Shown: positions 40,067-49,796, counted from the stretch's first letter. The stretch is 64,000 nt of DNA from Thiodiazotropha sp050305635 (GCA_050305635.1 JBNLFS010000111.1:16176-80175); one strand, 5' to 3'. A program made the numbers and translations. The notes: a model not told the origin generated them from the letters alone.

Positions 40067-42625
40067 ATGAGCAATGCGTTGACATCCAAATGGCAGGGAA
40101 TGATGGCCAACGTGCCATTGTCGGCGCTCTCGTTGCTGGTCGGTCTGGCCTGTGGTGTTCTGATGTGGCTGCTGCTCGATCCTATCCAGGATCAACGCCT
40201 GGAAAAGGTGTTTCACGATGAATTGGTCGGCCGGCTCGATATCCAGGCATTGGAAACGCGTCAGCGTTTTGAACAGTATCTCCAGGACTGGCAACTCGTC
40301 GCCCAGGGCCTGGCCAATCACTGGCGTGTCCGGGACTATCTGAAAACCGCCCGATGGCATCATCGCGATCCAGCAACACCACCGGTCATCTATACCGATC
40401 AACCTCCTGAATGGCTGGAAGGGCGCTATTCCACTTCCGTTGCGTTACAGGCGGACATGGTGGTGTTGCTGGATCGCAACGCGATTCCCTATGAGGCCTA
40501 CGAAACGAATCCTCTGCCCTTCGATCTCGACACTATCACCGAATACTACAACGGTCAGAGTGAAGGGGTGATCACCCTGATCGATCAGAAACCCTATCTG
40601 TTGGTTTGGTCCCGATGCATCGAGGCGGACACGGATCACAGGGGGCGATTGCTGTTGATCCGACGTGTGGATGATCGCTTTCTGTCCGTATCGCAAAGCA
40701 TGGTGCGCGGTACCGATACCTTAACCGCTCTGGCTGATGCCAATACACTCAAACTGCTGGCTATCAGTGTTCGGGGTAACATCCAGCCCGGCGCATACCT
40801 GAATGATCTATCGGATCGATACCTGCTGACCTCGCAGGCGATCACCGGCTACCAATCCATGGATCAGAATCTGTTGTTCACCACCATGGTGCCACGGGAC
40901 GCCGTGCGACAGACCATCCACAACATCACCAAACTGGCCCAGCAGGACCGCCTGCTGACCGCCTTGGTCTATGTGGGAGCCTTTTCCCTGATTTTCGCCC
41001 TGGTATCGGTGAAGATCAGCCACGTGCTGCGCCGCATCTCCCGTTTCGGCCAGCAGGCGCTTGGCATCGAACAGCCGGTGAGCACCCAAGGCAATCAGCT
41101 TCTGCATCTGGAGGAGTGGGTCAAGGCGTTCTTCAGACAGTTGATTACCGCCCGCGAGGCGCTACGCAATCGTCAGGAAGCGAGGATTCGCGAAACCGAG
41201 GCGTTGAAAAGCGCACTGTTCGATAATTCCATGGATTCAATCATCACCCTGAATCAGGAAGGTCTGATCGTCGAGGTCAACGGTACGGCGTTCAAGACCT
41301 TCGGATTCAAGCGTGATCAGATGATGGGACAACGTCTAGAATCCCTGGCGATACATCCGGATGACCGGACCCGCTTTCGAACCCTGTTGCGCAGTTGCAT
41401 CAGTCGCAGCGTGTCCACCGCGTCATGTCGGGCACAACCCATGCGGGCCGTGACCCAGAGTGGTGAGGAAAAATCCGTCGAATGCTCTGTGATCGCGATC
41501 CACCTGCAGGAACAGATGGTTTTCAATGTCTATCTACGGGATGTCACGGGTAAAAAACAGGCGGAACGTGAGATCGCCAGTTTGGCGAAACTGGCGAGTG
41601 AAAATCCCAGCCCGGTTTTGCGTATCAATGACCGGGGAGTGATCGTGTATGCCAACGCCGCCAGTGAGCCTTTGCTGACTTACTGGGATTGTGAGCGGGG
41701 CCAGACGCTTCCCGCCTACTGGCGAAATACGGTTTCCAGCATTCTTGCGGAAGGTCATACCAAAGAGTTTGAGGTGAATCTGGAGGAACAGATCTTTTCA
41801 CTGCAGTTGGCGCCGATTCGTGAGCTCGATTATGTGAACATCTACGGGCGTGACTTCACCCAGGTGCGCCTGGCTGAGATGCAGAGCCGCCAGCATCAGT
41901 CGGAACTGGTGCATGTCTGTCGCCTGAGCACCATGGGCGAGATGTCCACCGGTCTGGCCCATGAGCTGAATCAGCCCCTTTCGGCGATTGTGAATTTTGC
42001 CAGCGGCTGTGTGCGGAGACTGCAGTCCGGGATCGGCGGTGAAGCGGAACTGGTGGATGCCATGGCTCAGATCACGGCACAGGCGGAGCGCGCCAGTGAG
42101 ATCATCAAGCGGTTGCGCGCCTTGGTGAGCAAACGCCCCCAGGAACGCGAGATGGTCAACCTCAATCACCTGGTCCTGGAAGTGGCATCCTTCATCGAAT
42201 TCGAGGCCAACCGTAACCGTGTGCAGGTGGCGCTGGAACTCAGCGACGGGGTGTTACCGGTGAAGGTGGATCTGGTTCAGATCGAGCAGGTCATGTTGAA
42301 TCTGGTGCGTAATGCGATTGAAGCCATGAAGGCGGTGCATTCGGATCGACGTCGGTTGATCTTGAAAACCGAGCGACTCAGTCTCCGGGAGGTGCAGGTA
42401 CTGGTGCAGGACACGGGTACGGGTATCCCGGATAAAGCGCTGAATCATCTGTTCGACGCCTTTTTTTCCACCAAGAAAGGGGGTATGGGCATGGGGCTGT
42501 CGATCAGTCGCAAGATTGCCCAGGATCATAAAGGCAACCTGGATGTTACATCCAAGGAAGGGCAGGGCGCCACCTTCCGGTTGGTGCTGCCTACCGACCC
42601 TTCAATGGTAATGCCGGGTTTTTAA
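40067..42625 (+). CDS. Membrane PAS sensor histidine kinase (FixL/DctB-like)
   Basis: About 852 residues. A first membrane helix (about 18-38), a large periplasmic domain of some 260 residues, a second helix (about 302-322), two PAS-like domains (about 385-500 and 510-610), then a HisKA region with STMGEMSTGLAHELNQPLSAI (His about 632) and an ATPase domain with VRNAIEAM, DTGTGIP and GGMGMGLS. The HELNQPL box is the type found in FixL, DctB and TodS relatives. ATG 40067 has AGAG upstream; GTG 40061 overlaps that site. It is followed by a FixJ-like regulator. The periplasmic ligand is not recognisable; no Cys or His cluster suggests a metal. Confidence 0.9.
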   Translation: MSNALTSKWQGMMANVPLSALSLLVGLACGVLMWLLLDPIQDQRLEKVFHDELVGRLDIQALETRQRFEQYLQDWQLVAQGLANHWRVRDYLKTARWHHRDPATPPVIYTDQPPEWLEGRYSTSVALQADMVVLLDRNAIPYEAYETNPLPFDLDTITEYYNGQSEGVITLIDQKPYLLVWSRCIEADTDHRGRLLLIRRVDDRFLSVSQSMVRGTDTLTALADANTLKLLAISVRGNIQPGAYLNDLSDRYLLTSQAITGYQSMDQNLLFTTMVPRDAVRQTIHNITKLAQQDRLLTALVYVGAFSLIFALVSVKISHVLRRISRFGQQALGIEQPVSTQGNQLLHLEEWVKAFFRQLITAREALRNRQEARIRETEALKSALFDNSMDSIITLNQEGLIVEVNGTAFKTFGFKRDQMMGQRLESLAIHPDDRTRFRTLLRSCISRSVSTASCRAQPMRAVTQSGEEKSVECSVIAIHLQEQMVFNVYLRDVTGKKQAEREIASLAKLASENPSPVLRINDRGVIVYANAASEPLLTYWDCERGQTLPAYWRNTVSSILAEGHTKEFEVNLEEQIFSLQLAPIRELDYVNIYGRDFTQVRLAEMQSRQHQSELVHVCRLSTMGEMSTGLAHELNQPLSAIVNFASGCVRRLQSGIGGEAELVDAMAQITAQAERASEIIKRLRALVSKRPQEREMVNLNHLVLEVASFIEFEANRNRVQVALELSDGVLPVKVDLVQIEQVMLNLVRNAIEAMKAVHSDRRRLILKTERLSLREVQVLVQDTGTGIPDKALNHLFDAFFSTKKGGMGMGLSISRKIAQDHKGNLDVTSKEGQGATFRLVLPTDPSMVMPGF

Positions 42626-42770
42626 GTGGTGTGTAGACGAATACAATGTCACCCGGCACCGCTGAGTTGCTGTTCCCGGGGGGTATGTCTGTTCGGCAAA
42701 CCGGTTTGAGCACCCCTGACTAACGGGATTACACACACGCAGCATTTGTTTAGTCTGAGCAGGCCCTGAT

Positions 42771-43400
42771 ATGACCAGTCGACCCACAGTATTTGTTGTA
42801 GATGATGATCAAGCCATGCGCAATTCCCTGAAATGGCTGATTGAATCGGTATCCATGCAGGTGGAGACCTTCGATTCCGCGAATGCCTTCATCCAGAGTT
42901 ATTACCCGGGTCGATCGGGGTGCCTGCTGCTGGATGTGCGCATGCCGGGAATGAGTGGACTGGAATTGCAGGAGTACCTGCGTATCAACCAGATCGCAAT
43001 ACCCGTGATCATTATCACCGGTCATGGGGATGTGCCGATGGCGGTCAGGGCGATGAAAGCGGGTGCTGTAGATTTCATTGAGAAGCCCTTCAATGACGAG
43101 TTACTGCTCGAGAGCATCCGTCATGCCATGGCGCTGGATGCACGGCAGCGGGACACGCAGGCCCAAAGGGCCGAAATCGCGACCCGCCTGGCACGCCTTA
43201 CGCCCAGGGAGCATGAGGTCATGGTCATGGTCACCAATGGGCAGGCCAACAAGGAAATTGCCAATACCCTGGGGGTGAGTTCCAAAACCGTGGAAGCGCA
43301 CCGTGCCCGGGTGATGGAGAAGATGGAAGCGGATTCCCTTGCGGAGCTGGTTCGCATGGCCATCAATGCGAATCTGGTACCGCAAACCCTGCCTGAGTAA
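42771..43400 (+). CDS. FixJ/NarL-type response regulator
   Basis: A 209-residue regulator: receiver domain with DDD (11-13), phospho-acceptor Asp55 in LLLDVRMPGMSG and Lys105 in FIEKPF, then a LuxR-type helix-turn-helix at about 140-200 (LTPREHEVMVMVTNGQANKE, then SSKTVEAHRARVMEKM). This is the FixJ/TodT architecture, matching the FixL-like kinase 145 bases upstream. The downstream MFS gene begins five bases after its stop, so it is in the same transcript and may be a target or functional partner. Confidence 0.93.
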   Translation: MTSRPTVFVVDDDQAMRNSLKWLIESVSMQVETFDSANAFIQSYYPGRSGCLLLDVRMPGMSGLELQEYLRINQIAIPVIIITGHGDVPMAVRAMKAGAVDFIEKPFNDELLLESIRHAMALDARQRDTQAQRAEIATRLARLTPREHEVMVMVTNGQANKEIANTLGVSSKTVEAHRARVMEKMEADSLAELVRMAINANLVPQTLPE

Positions 43401-43405
43401 TAACC

Positions 43406-44698
43406 GTGCAAGCGCAACAGAGTCGCGGGTTGCTGCGTCAACCTTCCATCCTCGCCTGGAGTCTGTATGACTGGGCGAATTCCGCATTTGCCACGACGGT
43501 CATGGCGGGCTTCTTTCCGGTGTTCTTCAAACAATACTGGAGTCAGGGGGTCGCGGCGACCGAGTCCACCTATCGACTCGGGCTGGCAAACTCCCTCGCC
43601 AGTCTCGTGGTGGTGTGTCTGGCCCCCCTGTTGGGCGCATTGGCGGATCAGGCCGGGGCAAAGAAGCGCTTCCTGTTGTTTTTTGCCTGTATGGGTATCG
43701 TGATGACCGGTGCCCTCTATCTGGTTGCCCAGGGTAACTGGGTGATGGCGTTGAGCCTCTACGCCCTGGCCGTGCTTGGGTTTGTCGGCGGCAACGTGTT
43801 TTACGATGCGCTGCTGGTCTCGGTGACCCGCGAAGAGCATTATGACCGGGTCTCTGCCTATGGGTATGCCTTCGGATACCTGGGTGGCGGTGTGCTGTTC
43901 GCGATCAATGTGGTGATGACCCTCTATCCGCAGTCATTCGGATTGCAGGATGCGGCGGAGGCCGTCCGTGTCTCCTTCGTTACAGTGGCCGTCTGGTGGG
44001 CGGTTTTCTCTCTACCCCTGTTTTTTCTGGTCGAGGAACCCTCCACCCAGGCCACGCAGCGTGGGTGGTTTACCGCTGGAGTCAGGCAACTGCTCGAGAC
44101 CTTCCGTAAACTCAGGCAGTTGAAGGTCACTCTATTGTTTCTACTGGCCTACTGGTGCTACATCGACGGGGTGGACACCATCGTGCGTATGGCCGTGGAT
44201 TTCGGACTATCCATCGGCTTCGAGGCCAACAACCTGATGATTGCCTTGTTGATCGCCCAGTTCGTTGGTTTTCCCTCGGCACTGGCATTCGGCGCCCTGG
44301 CGGGGCGGCGTGGACCGAAGCAGGGCATCATGCTGGCGATATTCACCTACCTACTGATCCTGTTGTGGGCCTATAGAATGGATTCCGTATGGGAGTTTTA
44401 TCTGTTGGCGGTTGCCATCGGTCTGGTTCAGGGGGGCATCCAGGCGTTGTCCCGCTCTCTGTATGCACGCTTGATACCCGCCGATCAGTCCGCCGAGTTT
44501 TTCGGCTTCTACAACATGCTGGGCAAGTTCGCCGTGGTGCTGGGTCCGCTGCTGATGGGCTGGATCGGCGTGATGACCGGCAGTAATCGACTGGCCATAC
44601 TCTCGGTAGGCATCCTGTTTCTGATTGGCGGCTTTTTGCTGATGAAGGTGGATGTGCGAGCCGGAGAGGCGGCTGCCCGCGCCATGCGGCGGTCGTAA
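43406..44698 (+). CDS. MFS transporter, Atg22/UMF1-like family
   Basis: A 430-residue permease with about twelve hydrophobic helices. The opening SILAWSLYDWANSAFATTVMAG is the signature of the UMF1/Atg22-like MFS group, and LGALADQAGAKKR gives the loop 2-3 motif. The start is GTG 43406, five bases after the response regulator stop. Substrates of bacterial members are unknown; the fungal relative exports amino acids from the vacuole. It is followed by cmoA after four bases, which suggests one long message from the regulator to cmoB. Confidence 0.87.
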   Translation: MQAQQSRGLLRQPSILAWSLYDWANSAFATTVMAGFFPVFFKQYWSQGVAATESTYRLGLANSLASLVVVCLAPLLGALADQAGAKKRFLLFFACMGIVMTGALYLVAQGNWVMALSLYALAVLGFVGGNVFYDALLVSVTREEHYDRVSAYGYAFGYLGGGVLFAINVVMTLYPQSFGLQDAAEAVRVSFVTVAVWWAVFSLPLFFLVEEPSTQATQRGWFTAGVRQLLETFRKLRQLKVTLLFLLAYWCYIDGVDTIVRMAVDFGLSIGFEANNLMIALLIAQFVGFPSALAFGALAGRRGPKQGIMLAIFTYLLILLWAYRMDSVWEFYLLAVAIGLVQGGIQALSRSLYARLIPADQSAEFFGFYNMLGKFAVVLGPLLMGWIGVMTGSNRLAILSVGILFLIGGFLLMKVDVRAGEAAARAMRRS

Positions 44699-44702
44699 TC
44701 CC

Positions 44703-45428
44703 ATGAACCGAGATAACCTGTATGCCGACAGCCACGGTATGATTGCCGATTTCAGGTTCGATGAACGGGTCGCGCGGGTCTTCCCGGATATGATCAATCG
44801 ATCGGTTCCCGGTTACACCACGATCATCAATATGATCGGCACGCTTGCGGGTCAATGGGTGAAGCCCGGTTCCCATGTCTACGATCTGGGTTGTTCCCTG
44901 GGCGCTGCGAGCCTCGCGGTGCGCGATTCGGTGCCCCATCATGACTATCATCTGGTCGCGGTGGATAATTCGATTGCCATGCTGCAACAGGCACTCAGGC
45001 ATTTTGATGAGTTGCCGCACCCGGTTCCTGTGCAGTGGATTTGCGCTGACATCCGGGATATCTCAATTACCCAAGCCTCTCTGGTCATCCTGAACTTCAC
45101 ACTGCAGTTCATACCCGAGAATGACCGCTGGGCGTTTCTCAGCAAGGTCCATAACGGACTGCAAGGCGGTGGGTTGCTGGTGCTATCAGAAAAGATCGCC
45201 CTGTCTGATCCGGCGTCGCAGAAACTATTCACCAAAATGCATCATGGATTCAAAAAGTCACAGGGTTACTCTGATCTGGAGATCAGCCGGAAGCGTACCG
45301 CCCTGGAAAATGTGTTGATACCTGAAACCCTCGAGATGCATAAACAAAGGCTACGTGAGATTGGATTTCAGACCGTGGAAGTCTGGTTTCAATGTTTCAA
45401 TTTTGTTTCTCTGCTGGCGATCAAATGA
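44703..45428 (+). CDS. cmoA: Carboxy-S-adenosyl-L-methionine synthase
   Basis: Makes carboxy-SAM from SAM and prephenate for wobble uridine modification (cmo5U34). The 241 residues carry the SAM site VYDLGCSLGAAS (about 59-70) and the conserved opening DFRFDERVARVFPDMI. The start is ATG 44703 after the MFS stop; the frame upstream is inside that gene. It overlaps cmoB by four bases (ATGA), a coupling seen widely. Confidence 0.96.
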   Translation: MNRDNLYADSHGMIADFRFDERVARVFPDMINRSVPGYTTIINMIGTLAGQWVKPGSHVYDLGCSLGAASLAVRDSVPHHDYHLVAVDNSIAMLQQALRHFDELPHPVPVQWICADIRDISITQASLVILNFTLQFIPENDRWAFLSKVHNGLQGGGLLVLSEKIALSDPASQKLFTKMHHGFKKSQGYSDLEISRKRTALENVLIPETLEMHKQRLREIGFQTVEVWFQCFNFVSLLAIK

Positions 45429-46402
45429 AGTATGACTGGAGTTGGCGGCTGAACTATCTGGATCAGCCCATCGGACGTTGGCTGGAGCAGTTGCCGGATC
45501 AGGTGGCGCGTGTCTGGCGCGAACAACCGCACGGTGACCTGGAGAACTGGCGATTGGCGCTGGCGGCACTTCCCCCTATCTCAGGACTCTCCCATGAGTT
45601 CAACCAGGCGCGGGTCACCTTGGGCAAGGATTCCGATTGCGACGAGCAACAACGATCGCAAATGCGGCAAGCTCTGATGAAACTCCATCCCTGGCGCAAA
45701 GGGCCTTACGAGATCTGCGGTCTGCATGTCGATACGGAATGGCGATCGGACTTGAAGTGGGATCGTCTCAAATCCCATATTCAACCCCTGAATGGGCGTA
45801 TGGTACTCGATGTGGGTTGCGGTAACGGCTATCACCTCTGGCGCATGCGGGGAGAGGGGGCTGAGCGGGTCATCGGTATCGATCCCACGCAACTGTTCAT
45901 CATGCAATTTGAGGCGATCCGCCACTTCATCAGTGGTGAACACCCTGTGCACCTCTTTCCCCTGGGTATCGAGGATCTGCCCGCGGATCTGGAGGCCTTC
46001 GATACGGTGTTTTCCATGGGGGTTTTCTATCATCGCCAATCCCCGTTTGCCCATCTCAATGAACTCAAGGGTGCGCTTCGGCGGGGGGGTGAACTGGTGC
46101 TGGAAACCCTGGTGATCGAGGGACGGGCGGGTGAAGTGCTGGTGCCGGACGGTCGCTATGCCAAGATGCGCAACGTCTGGTTCATACCTACTCCAGCAAC
46201 ACTGGTTCAGTGGATGAAGCGCGCAGGTTTTACTGAGGTCCGCATCGTCAATATTTCCGTAACGGATGTTGATGAACAGAGAGCGACCGATTGGATGCGC
46301 TTCGAATCCCTGAAGGACTATCTGGATCCAGATGATCCAGGCTTGACCGTGGAGGGTTATCCTGCCCCCAGGCGAGCGTTGGTAGTCGCAGAAAAAAAGT
46401 AG
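45425..46402 (+). CDS. cmoB: tRNA U34 carboxymethyltransferase
   Basis: Transfers the carboxymethyl group of carboxy-SAM to 5-hydroxyuridine at tRNA position 34. It has 325 residues. The SAM motif is MVLDVGCGNGYHLW (about 123-136), with WRKGPYEICGLHVDTEWRSD upstream and FDTVFSMGVFYHR near 195. The ATG overlaps the cmoA stop. Together with queG, miaA and tsaE, the window carries four separate tRNA anticodon-loop modification pathways. Confidence 0.96.
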   Translation: MKYDWSWRLNYLDQPIGRWLEQLPDQVARVWREQPHGDLENWRLALAALPPISGLSHEFNQARVTLGKDSDCDEQQRSQMRQALMKLHPWRKGPYEICGLHVDTEWRSDLKWDRLKSHIQPLNGRMVLDVGCGNGYHLWRMRGEGAERVIGIDPTQLFIMQFEAIRHFISGEHPVHLFPLGIEDLPADLEAFDTVFSMGVFYHRQSPFAHLNELKGALRRGGELVLETLVIEGRAGEVLVPDGRYAKMRNVWFIPTPATLVQWMKRAGFTEVRIVNISVTDVDEQRATDWMRFESLKDYLDPDDPGLTVEGYPAPRRALVVAEKK

Positions 46403-46501
46403 GGGCAGAAGCCGATCACTACCCGGAAATCCCTGCTCAAGAATTTACCCATCAGCAATGAACTGGGAGGGAATGAAACTGCAGACTCTGCTGTCTGCCC
46501 C
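46402..46501. terminator. Hairpin region between convergent cmoB and orphan gene
   Basis: A compact stem GCAGAC / GTCTGC with a 6-base loop lies at 46481-46498. A longer-range pair GGGGCAGA (46402-46409) and TCTGCCCC (46494-46501) could enclose about 85 bases instead. The two folds are mutually exclusive. Both lie between the two stop codons. Confidence 0.4.
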
Positions 46502-46539
46502 AGAATAGACCTCAAAGAGTCAAGAGTATCGAGACTTGC

Positions 46540-47490
46540 CTAGTACGTAGTGGAGAATGATACCGCTTTGGGTGAGTTATGAAGCTGTGTTCTTGTGCTT
46601 CTTGTAATATCCAATCCATACGCAAAGTAACTTGTGGCGCATTTTACTGATGATTTGCCGTCACTTGTTTCAAGGACGGGGCCGCAAATTTTTTGATTGT
46701 CCTTCAATCCGTCGGCATCCCAACTTTCCGGAATTACAAGTGACCATCCATGGTTGCCGGATATTCCAAGAACACGATTTACATCGGGTCGACTCTTGTT
46801 TGCATAGACTGAGGCGATGTGAGTTGTGATTGATATTCCGTTTTTTCCAGGATAGCTGGCATATATATGCACCCAGTTACTGATGCTTGGCTTATTCGGA
46901 TCATACGACCAACCGCCTGCAACACGATTAAAGTTTTTTTCCGGACTGCCTACGCTCATGACAAATTGAGGAGACACAATATCGAAGAATCCTGTGGGCT
47001 GGTCCGATGTTGCCGATCCAACGCCTGTGCTGGATCGTTGTAGGGTATCGGGTGATTTGGAAATTGTGTCCGGCAGTAGTTGCATCAGCCAGGATCTGCC
47101 TATCTCCTGTAGACCACTTAATAATGCATCATAGCGTTCAAACGAGGTCATTGCCGATAAGTCTGCGATTTGGATGTCAATTTCAGTTTTTTCATGATTA
47201 TATTCAAGAGTGATTTGCCCTGTTCCCTCATCTTGATTCCAATAAAGGTGGCCAAGGGTCACCTGGGATTGATGGTCGAATAGGATTGCTTCGAATTTAT
47301 TATCGTTATCAAGAGTCGCTTGAGCGGTTAAGCGCGCAATATCTATATCCTGGTATGCCGGGACGTCGTTTGTTATCAGGGATGAAGTGAATGATTTTGT
47401 TGGGGAGGGATTGCCTGTATCGCTTTGGGCAGTTGTCGCAACCACGAGTAACAGAGAGATTATCGACAGTGTGTGTTTTCGAGTTTTCAT
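46540..47490 (-). CDS. Exported protein of unknown function, low GC
   Basis: A 316-residue protein from ATG 47490 (GGAGACG upstream). Signal peptide at about 1-22 (MKTRKHTLSIISLLLVVATT). The rest is polar, with a Ser/Thr/Asn-rich composition, two cysteines late in the sequence (ICGP and KCAT, about 275 and 287) and several aromatic-rich strands such as WVHIYASYPGKNGISITTH. No family is recognised. Base composition is clearly more AT-rich than in neighbouring genes and codon use differs, which suggests recent acquisition. It stands alone in convergent orientation to cmoB, with a 250-base AT-rich gap upstream that shows no other gene. Confidence 0.8.
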   Translation of the reverse strand: MKTRKHTLSIISLLLVVATTAQSDTGNPSPTKSFTSSLITNDVPAYQDIDIARLTAQATLDNDNKFEAILFDHQSQVTLGHLYWNQDEGTGQITLEYNHEKTEIDIQIADLSAMTSFERYDALLSGLQEIGRSWLMQLLPDTISKSPDTLQRSSTGVGSATSDQPTGFFDIVSPQFVMSVGSPEKNFNRVAGGWSYDPNKPSISNWVHIYASYPGKNGISITTHIASVYANKSRPDVNRVLGISGNHGWSLVIPESWDADGLKDNQKICGPVLETSDGKSSVKCATSYFAYGLDITRSTRTQLHNSPKAVSFSTTY

Positions 47491-47741
47491 ATTCACGTCT
47501 CCTTGTGATATGTCAGTCATTTAGCAGGTTCTTCGAGAAAGACAGGATGTGTTTCCGAATTTGAAATCGATATCTTACGAATCACCCGCTTCTCGAAAAA
47601 AGTGAATTCGAGTGGATGATTTAAAATGCAGGATTCAGATCGAAGGCGGGAAAGTTTCAAATCAGGACATCCTTGTCACTTGTTTACGGTTCGGCATCCT
47701 ACATCACGGAATAATAGATTTGCCGCAAGTCATTTGAATCA

Positions 47742-48158
47742 TCAATCACAACCCTGACAATCGGTGGATGTTAATTCAATCTCAAATGAGGGCGCCATTT
47801 GCATGTGGCGTTTCACCGCGCAGAGCTCCATGGCCTTGACGATGCCGTTGCGGTATCGTTCCGGAAAGTCCACGGGCAGTGTGAGCAGGAACCTGATCTG
47901 GCCGATCATTTTGCTTTGCGCGTCTTCACTGCAGTCCATGCGCAGGGCCAGGCCTTCCGTTGAGAGCTTTCGGCTCTCGCAGAAGTTCCAGGCATAAATA
48001 CCCGCGCAGGTGGCCAAAGAGGCAAGGAACAGATCGAAGGGGGCCGGGGCGCTGGCCTCGCCGCCGTATTTGGCGGGCTGATCGGTTTGAATCAGATACT
48101 CGCCCACCTGGGCTTCAATACGTTTTCCGCCGGGAAAGCGGACATCGATTCCGTCCAT
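47742..48158 (-). CDS. OsmC-like peroxiredoxin-family protein
   Basis: A 138-residue OsmC/Ohr-fold protein. Conserved residues include PAPFDLFLASLATCAGIYAWNFC near 43-65 and the second cysteine in ELCAVKRHM near 112. Ohr/OsmC proteins reduce organic hydroperoxides using such a cysteine pair; several homologues act on other thiol substrates. It ends with a CQGC pair. The gene lies 44 bases downstream of the flavoprotein gene at 48203-49609, transcribed in the same direction, so it may draw dihydrolipoamide-type reductant from it, which is inference. Confidence 0.88.
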   Translation of the reverse strand: MDGIDVRFPGGKRIEAQVGEYLIQTDQPAKYGGEASAPAPFDLFLASLATCAGIYAWNFCESRKLSTEGLALRMDCSEDAQSKMIGQIRFLLTLPVDFPERYRNGIVKAMELCAVKRHMQMAPSFEIELTSTDCQGCD

Positions 48159-48202
48159 GCGACGCTCCTGTATGTTGTCAGCAAACCGTCAAGCGATTTC
48201 CC

Positions 48203-49609
48203 TCAGAGGGGGTGCAGCTCCTTGATGGGGCCGGGATTCTTCTGTTCGACCTGGGCATAGAGATTGTTCAATGCGGCCTGCAAGGCCTCTTCGATGACCG
48301 GATGATAGAAGGGCATGCGCACCAGATCCCCGACGGTGAGCTGCTGGGCAATCGCCCAGCTGAGTAAATGACCCAGGTTTTCTCCCCGCGGAGTGATCAT
48401 TTCCGATCCCAGCAGAACCCCCGTTTTCTTGTGCGCGTAGACCCGGATCACCCCACGGTTCTGCCCCATGATCATGGCGCGCCCGACGGGGGCAAGCTTG
48501 ACCTCTCCGATCGCGGTGGTTTCCAGGTCCAGATCTTTGTACGCCGTGCCGGTCAGGCAGATGTTCGGGTCGCAGAAATTGATCGCCAGGGGTACCTTGC
48601 GCTGAAACGCCAGTACTTCATCGTGGGAGGCGTTGTAGCCGGCGATTTTGCCTTCGTCACCGGCCTCGTGCAGGATCGGTCGGTCACCGGTGAGATCGCC
48701 GGCCATGAAGATATGCGATTGCCCGCATTGCATGGTATTCGGGTTGAACAAAGGTATGCCCCGGGCATCCAGTTCCAGGCCCGCATTCCGCAATGCCAGA
48801 CCTTCGAGATTGGGTCTGCGGCCAAGGCTGGCCAGCACCTTGTCCACAACGACGGAACGCTCACCCGCAGTCACCCGTAACTGCTCACCTTCACTGACGA
48901 TCTCCACCGCATGCCCCAGATGGATAGGGAACTCCCGCTGCATGATCTCAACGGCGCTTTTTGTGACCTCCGGATCGCTGGTGCCGCCGATGGTCTCAGC
49001 CATGTCGAAACCGATGACATCGACACCCAGCCGACTCAGGGACTGGCCCAGTTCCAGGCCGATCACCCCTAGGCCGATGACCGCCACGGACCCGGGCAGA
49101 TCTTCCAGTTCGAAGAAGGTGTCCGTGGTCAGGATCTTGTCGCCGAAGGCTTTCCAGGCGGGAGGCACTACCGGGCGGGAGCCGGTGGCGATGACGATAC
49201 GCTCGGCCTCGACCCGGTCGCCGTTGTCCAGCAGCAGGGTGTGTGGATCGACGAACTCCGCATAGGCTTCGACGAATTTTTCCCCCATGTTGTCGGTGCT
49301 GTTGGAGAGCACCCGGTCAACGAAGGTGTCACGCAGATCCTGGACATGCTCCAGGGTAGTGGGAATATCGATGCTCAAACCGGTATGCCCGTCGACCCCA
49401 TAGCGATTCAGGTGAGTTCTGCGATGGTAGTCTTCCGCGACCTGGATCAGTGCTTTCGAGGGCATGCATCCCACCCGCGCGCAGGTGGTGCCGGGCTCGC
49501 CGCCGTTGATCAGCAGGAAACTCTTGCCGCTGGGACCCACCTGACTGGTGGCGTTCAAACCGGCGGTGCCGGAGCCGATGATTGCGACGTCTACCTTTTT
49601 ATCTGCCAC
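48203..49609 (-). CDS. Dihydrolipoamide dehydrogenase-like flavoprotein
   Basis: A 468-residue FAD-dependent pyridine nucleotide-disulfide oxidoreductase. FAD motif IIGSGTAGLNA (about 10-20), redox disulfide TTCARVGCMPSK (about 41-52), NAD motif VIGLGVIGLELG (about 177-188), FMAGDLTGDRP, and the catalytic base in PFYHPVIEEAL near the C-terminus. The CxxxxC spacing and HPxxEE fit the lipoamide dehydrogenase group. There is no E1 or E2 gene nearby, so it is not obviously part of a 2-oxoacid complex. Linked to osmC, it may reduce lipoylated partners used by OsmC-type peroxidases; mercuric reductase is less likely as there is no extra Cys tail. Confidence 0.88.
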   Translation of the reverse strand: MADKKVDVAIIGSGTAGLNATSQVGPSGKSFLLINGGEPGTTCARVGCMPSKALIQVAEDYHRRTHLNRYGVDGHTGLSIDIPTTLEHVQDLRDTFVDRVLSNSTDNMGEKFVEAYAEFVDPHTLLLDNGDRVEAERIVIATGSRPVVPPAWKAFGDKILTTDTFFELEDLPGSVAVIGLGVIGLELGQSLSRLGVDVIGFDMAETIGGTSDPEVTKSAVEIMQREFPIHLGHAVEIVSEGEQLRVTAGERSVVVDKVLASLGRRPNLEGLALRNAGLELDARGIPLFNPNTMQCGQSHIFMAGDLTGDRPILHEAGDEGKIAGYNASHDEVLAFQRKVPLAINFCDPNICLTGTAYKDLDLETTAIGEVKLAPVGRAMIMGQNRGVIRVYAHKKTGVLLGSEMITPRGENLGHLLSWAIAQQLTVGDLVRMPFYHPVIEEALQAALNNLYAQVEQKNPGPIKELHPL

Positions 49610-49747
49610 GTAACTCTCCTGAAAATAGGGTTGCGACTGGGGATTTTAACGGCTCGACGGTAAAAATTCAGCCTGTTCGCCTGTGGGTTTATGAAATGGG
49701 CGGTTGCACCGGCTCAAGGGGTTGATTACCTTAGGAAGCTCGTCCCA

Positions 49748-49776
49748 TTCTGCGAAACGGGGATGATACCTATAAT
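49748..49776 (+). promoter_or_regulatory. Promoter upstream of small exported protein gene
   Basis: A perfect -10 hexamer TATAAT at 49771-49776 with a weak -35 (TTCTGC, 49748-49753) at 17-base spacing. GAGGAG at about 49784-49789 gives a strong ribosome-binding site for the ATG at 49797. Confidence 0.45.
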
Positions 49777-49796
49777 TACAAACGAGGAGATTCACT

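Noticed and set aside
46402..46501. Long-range pair GGGGCAGA / TCTGCCCC as a mobile-element end
   Set aside because: No coding content or target duplication lies between; explained better as alternative terminator folds.
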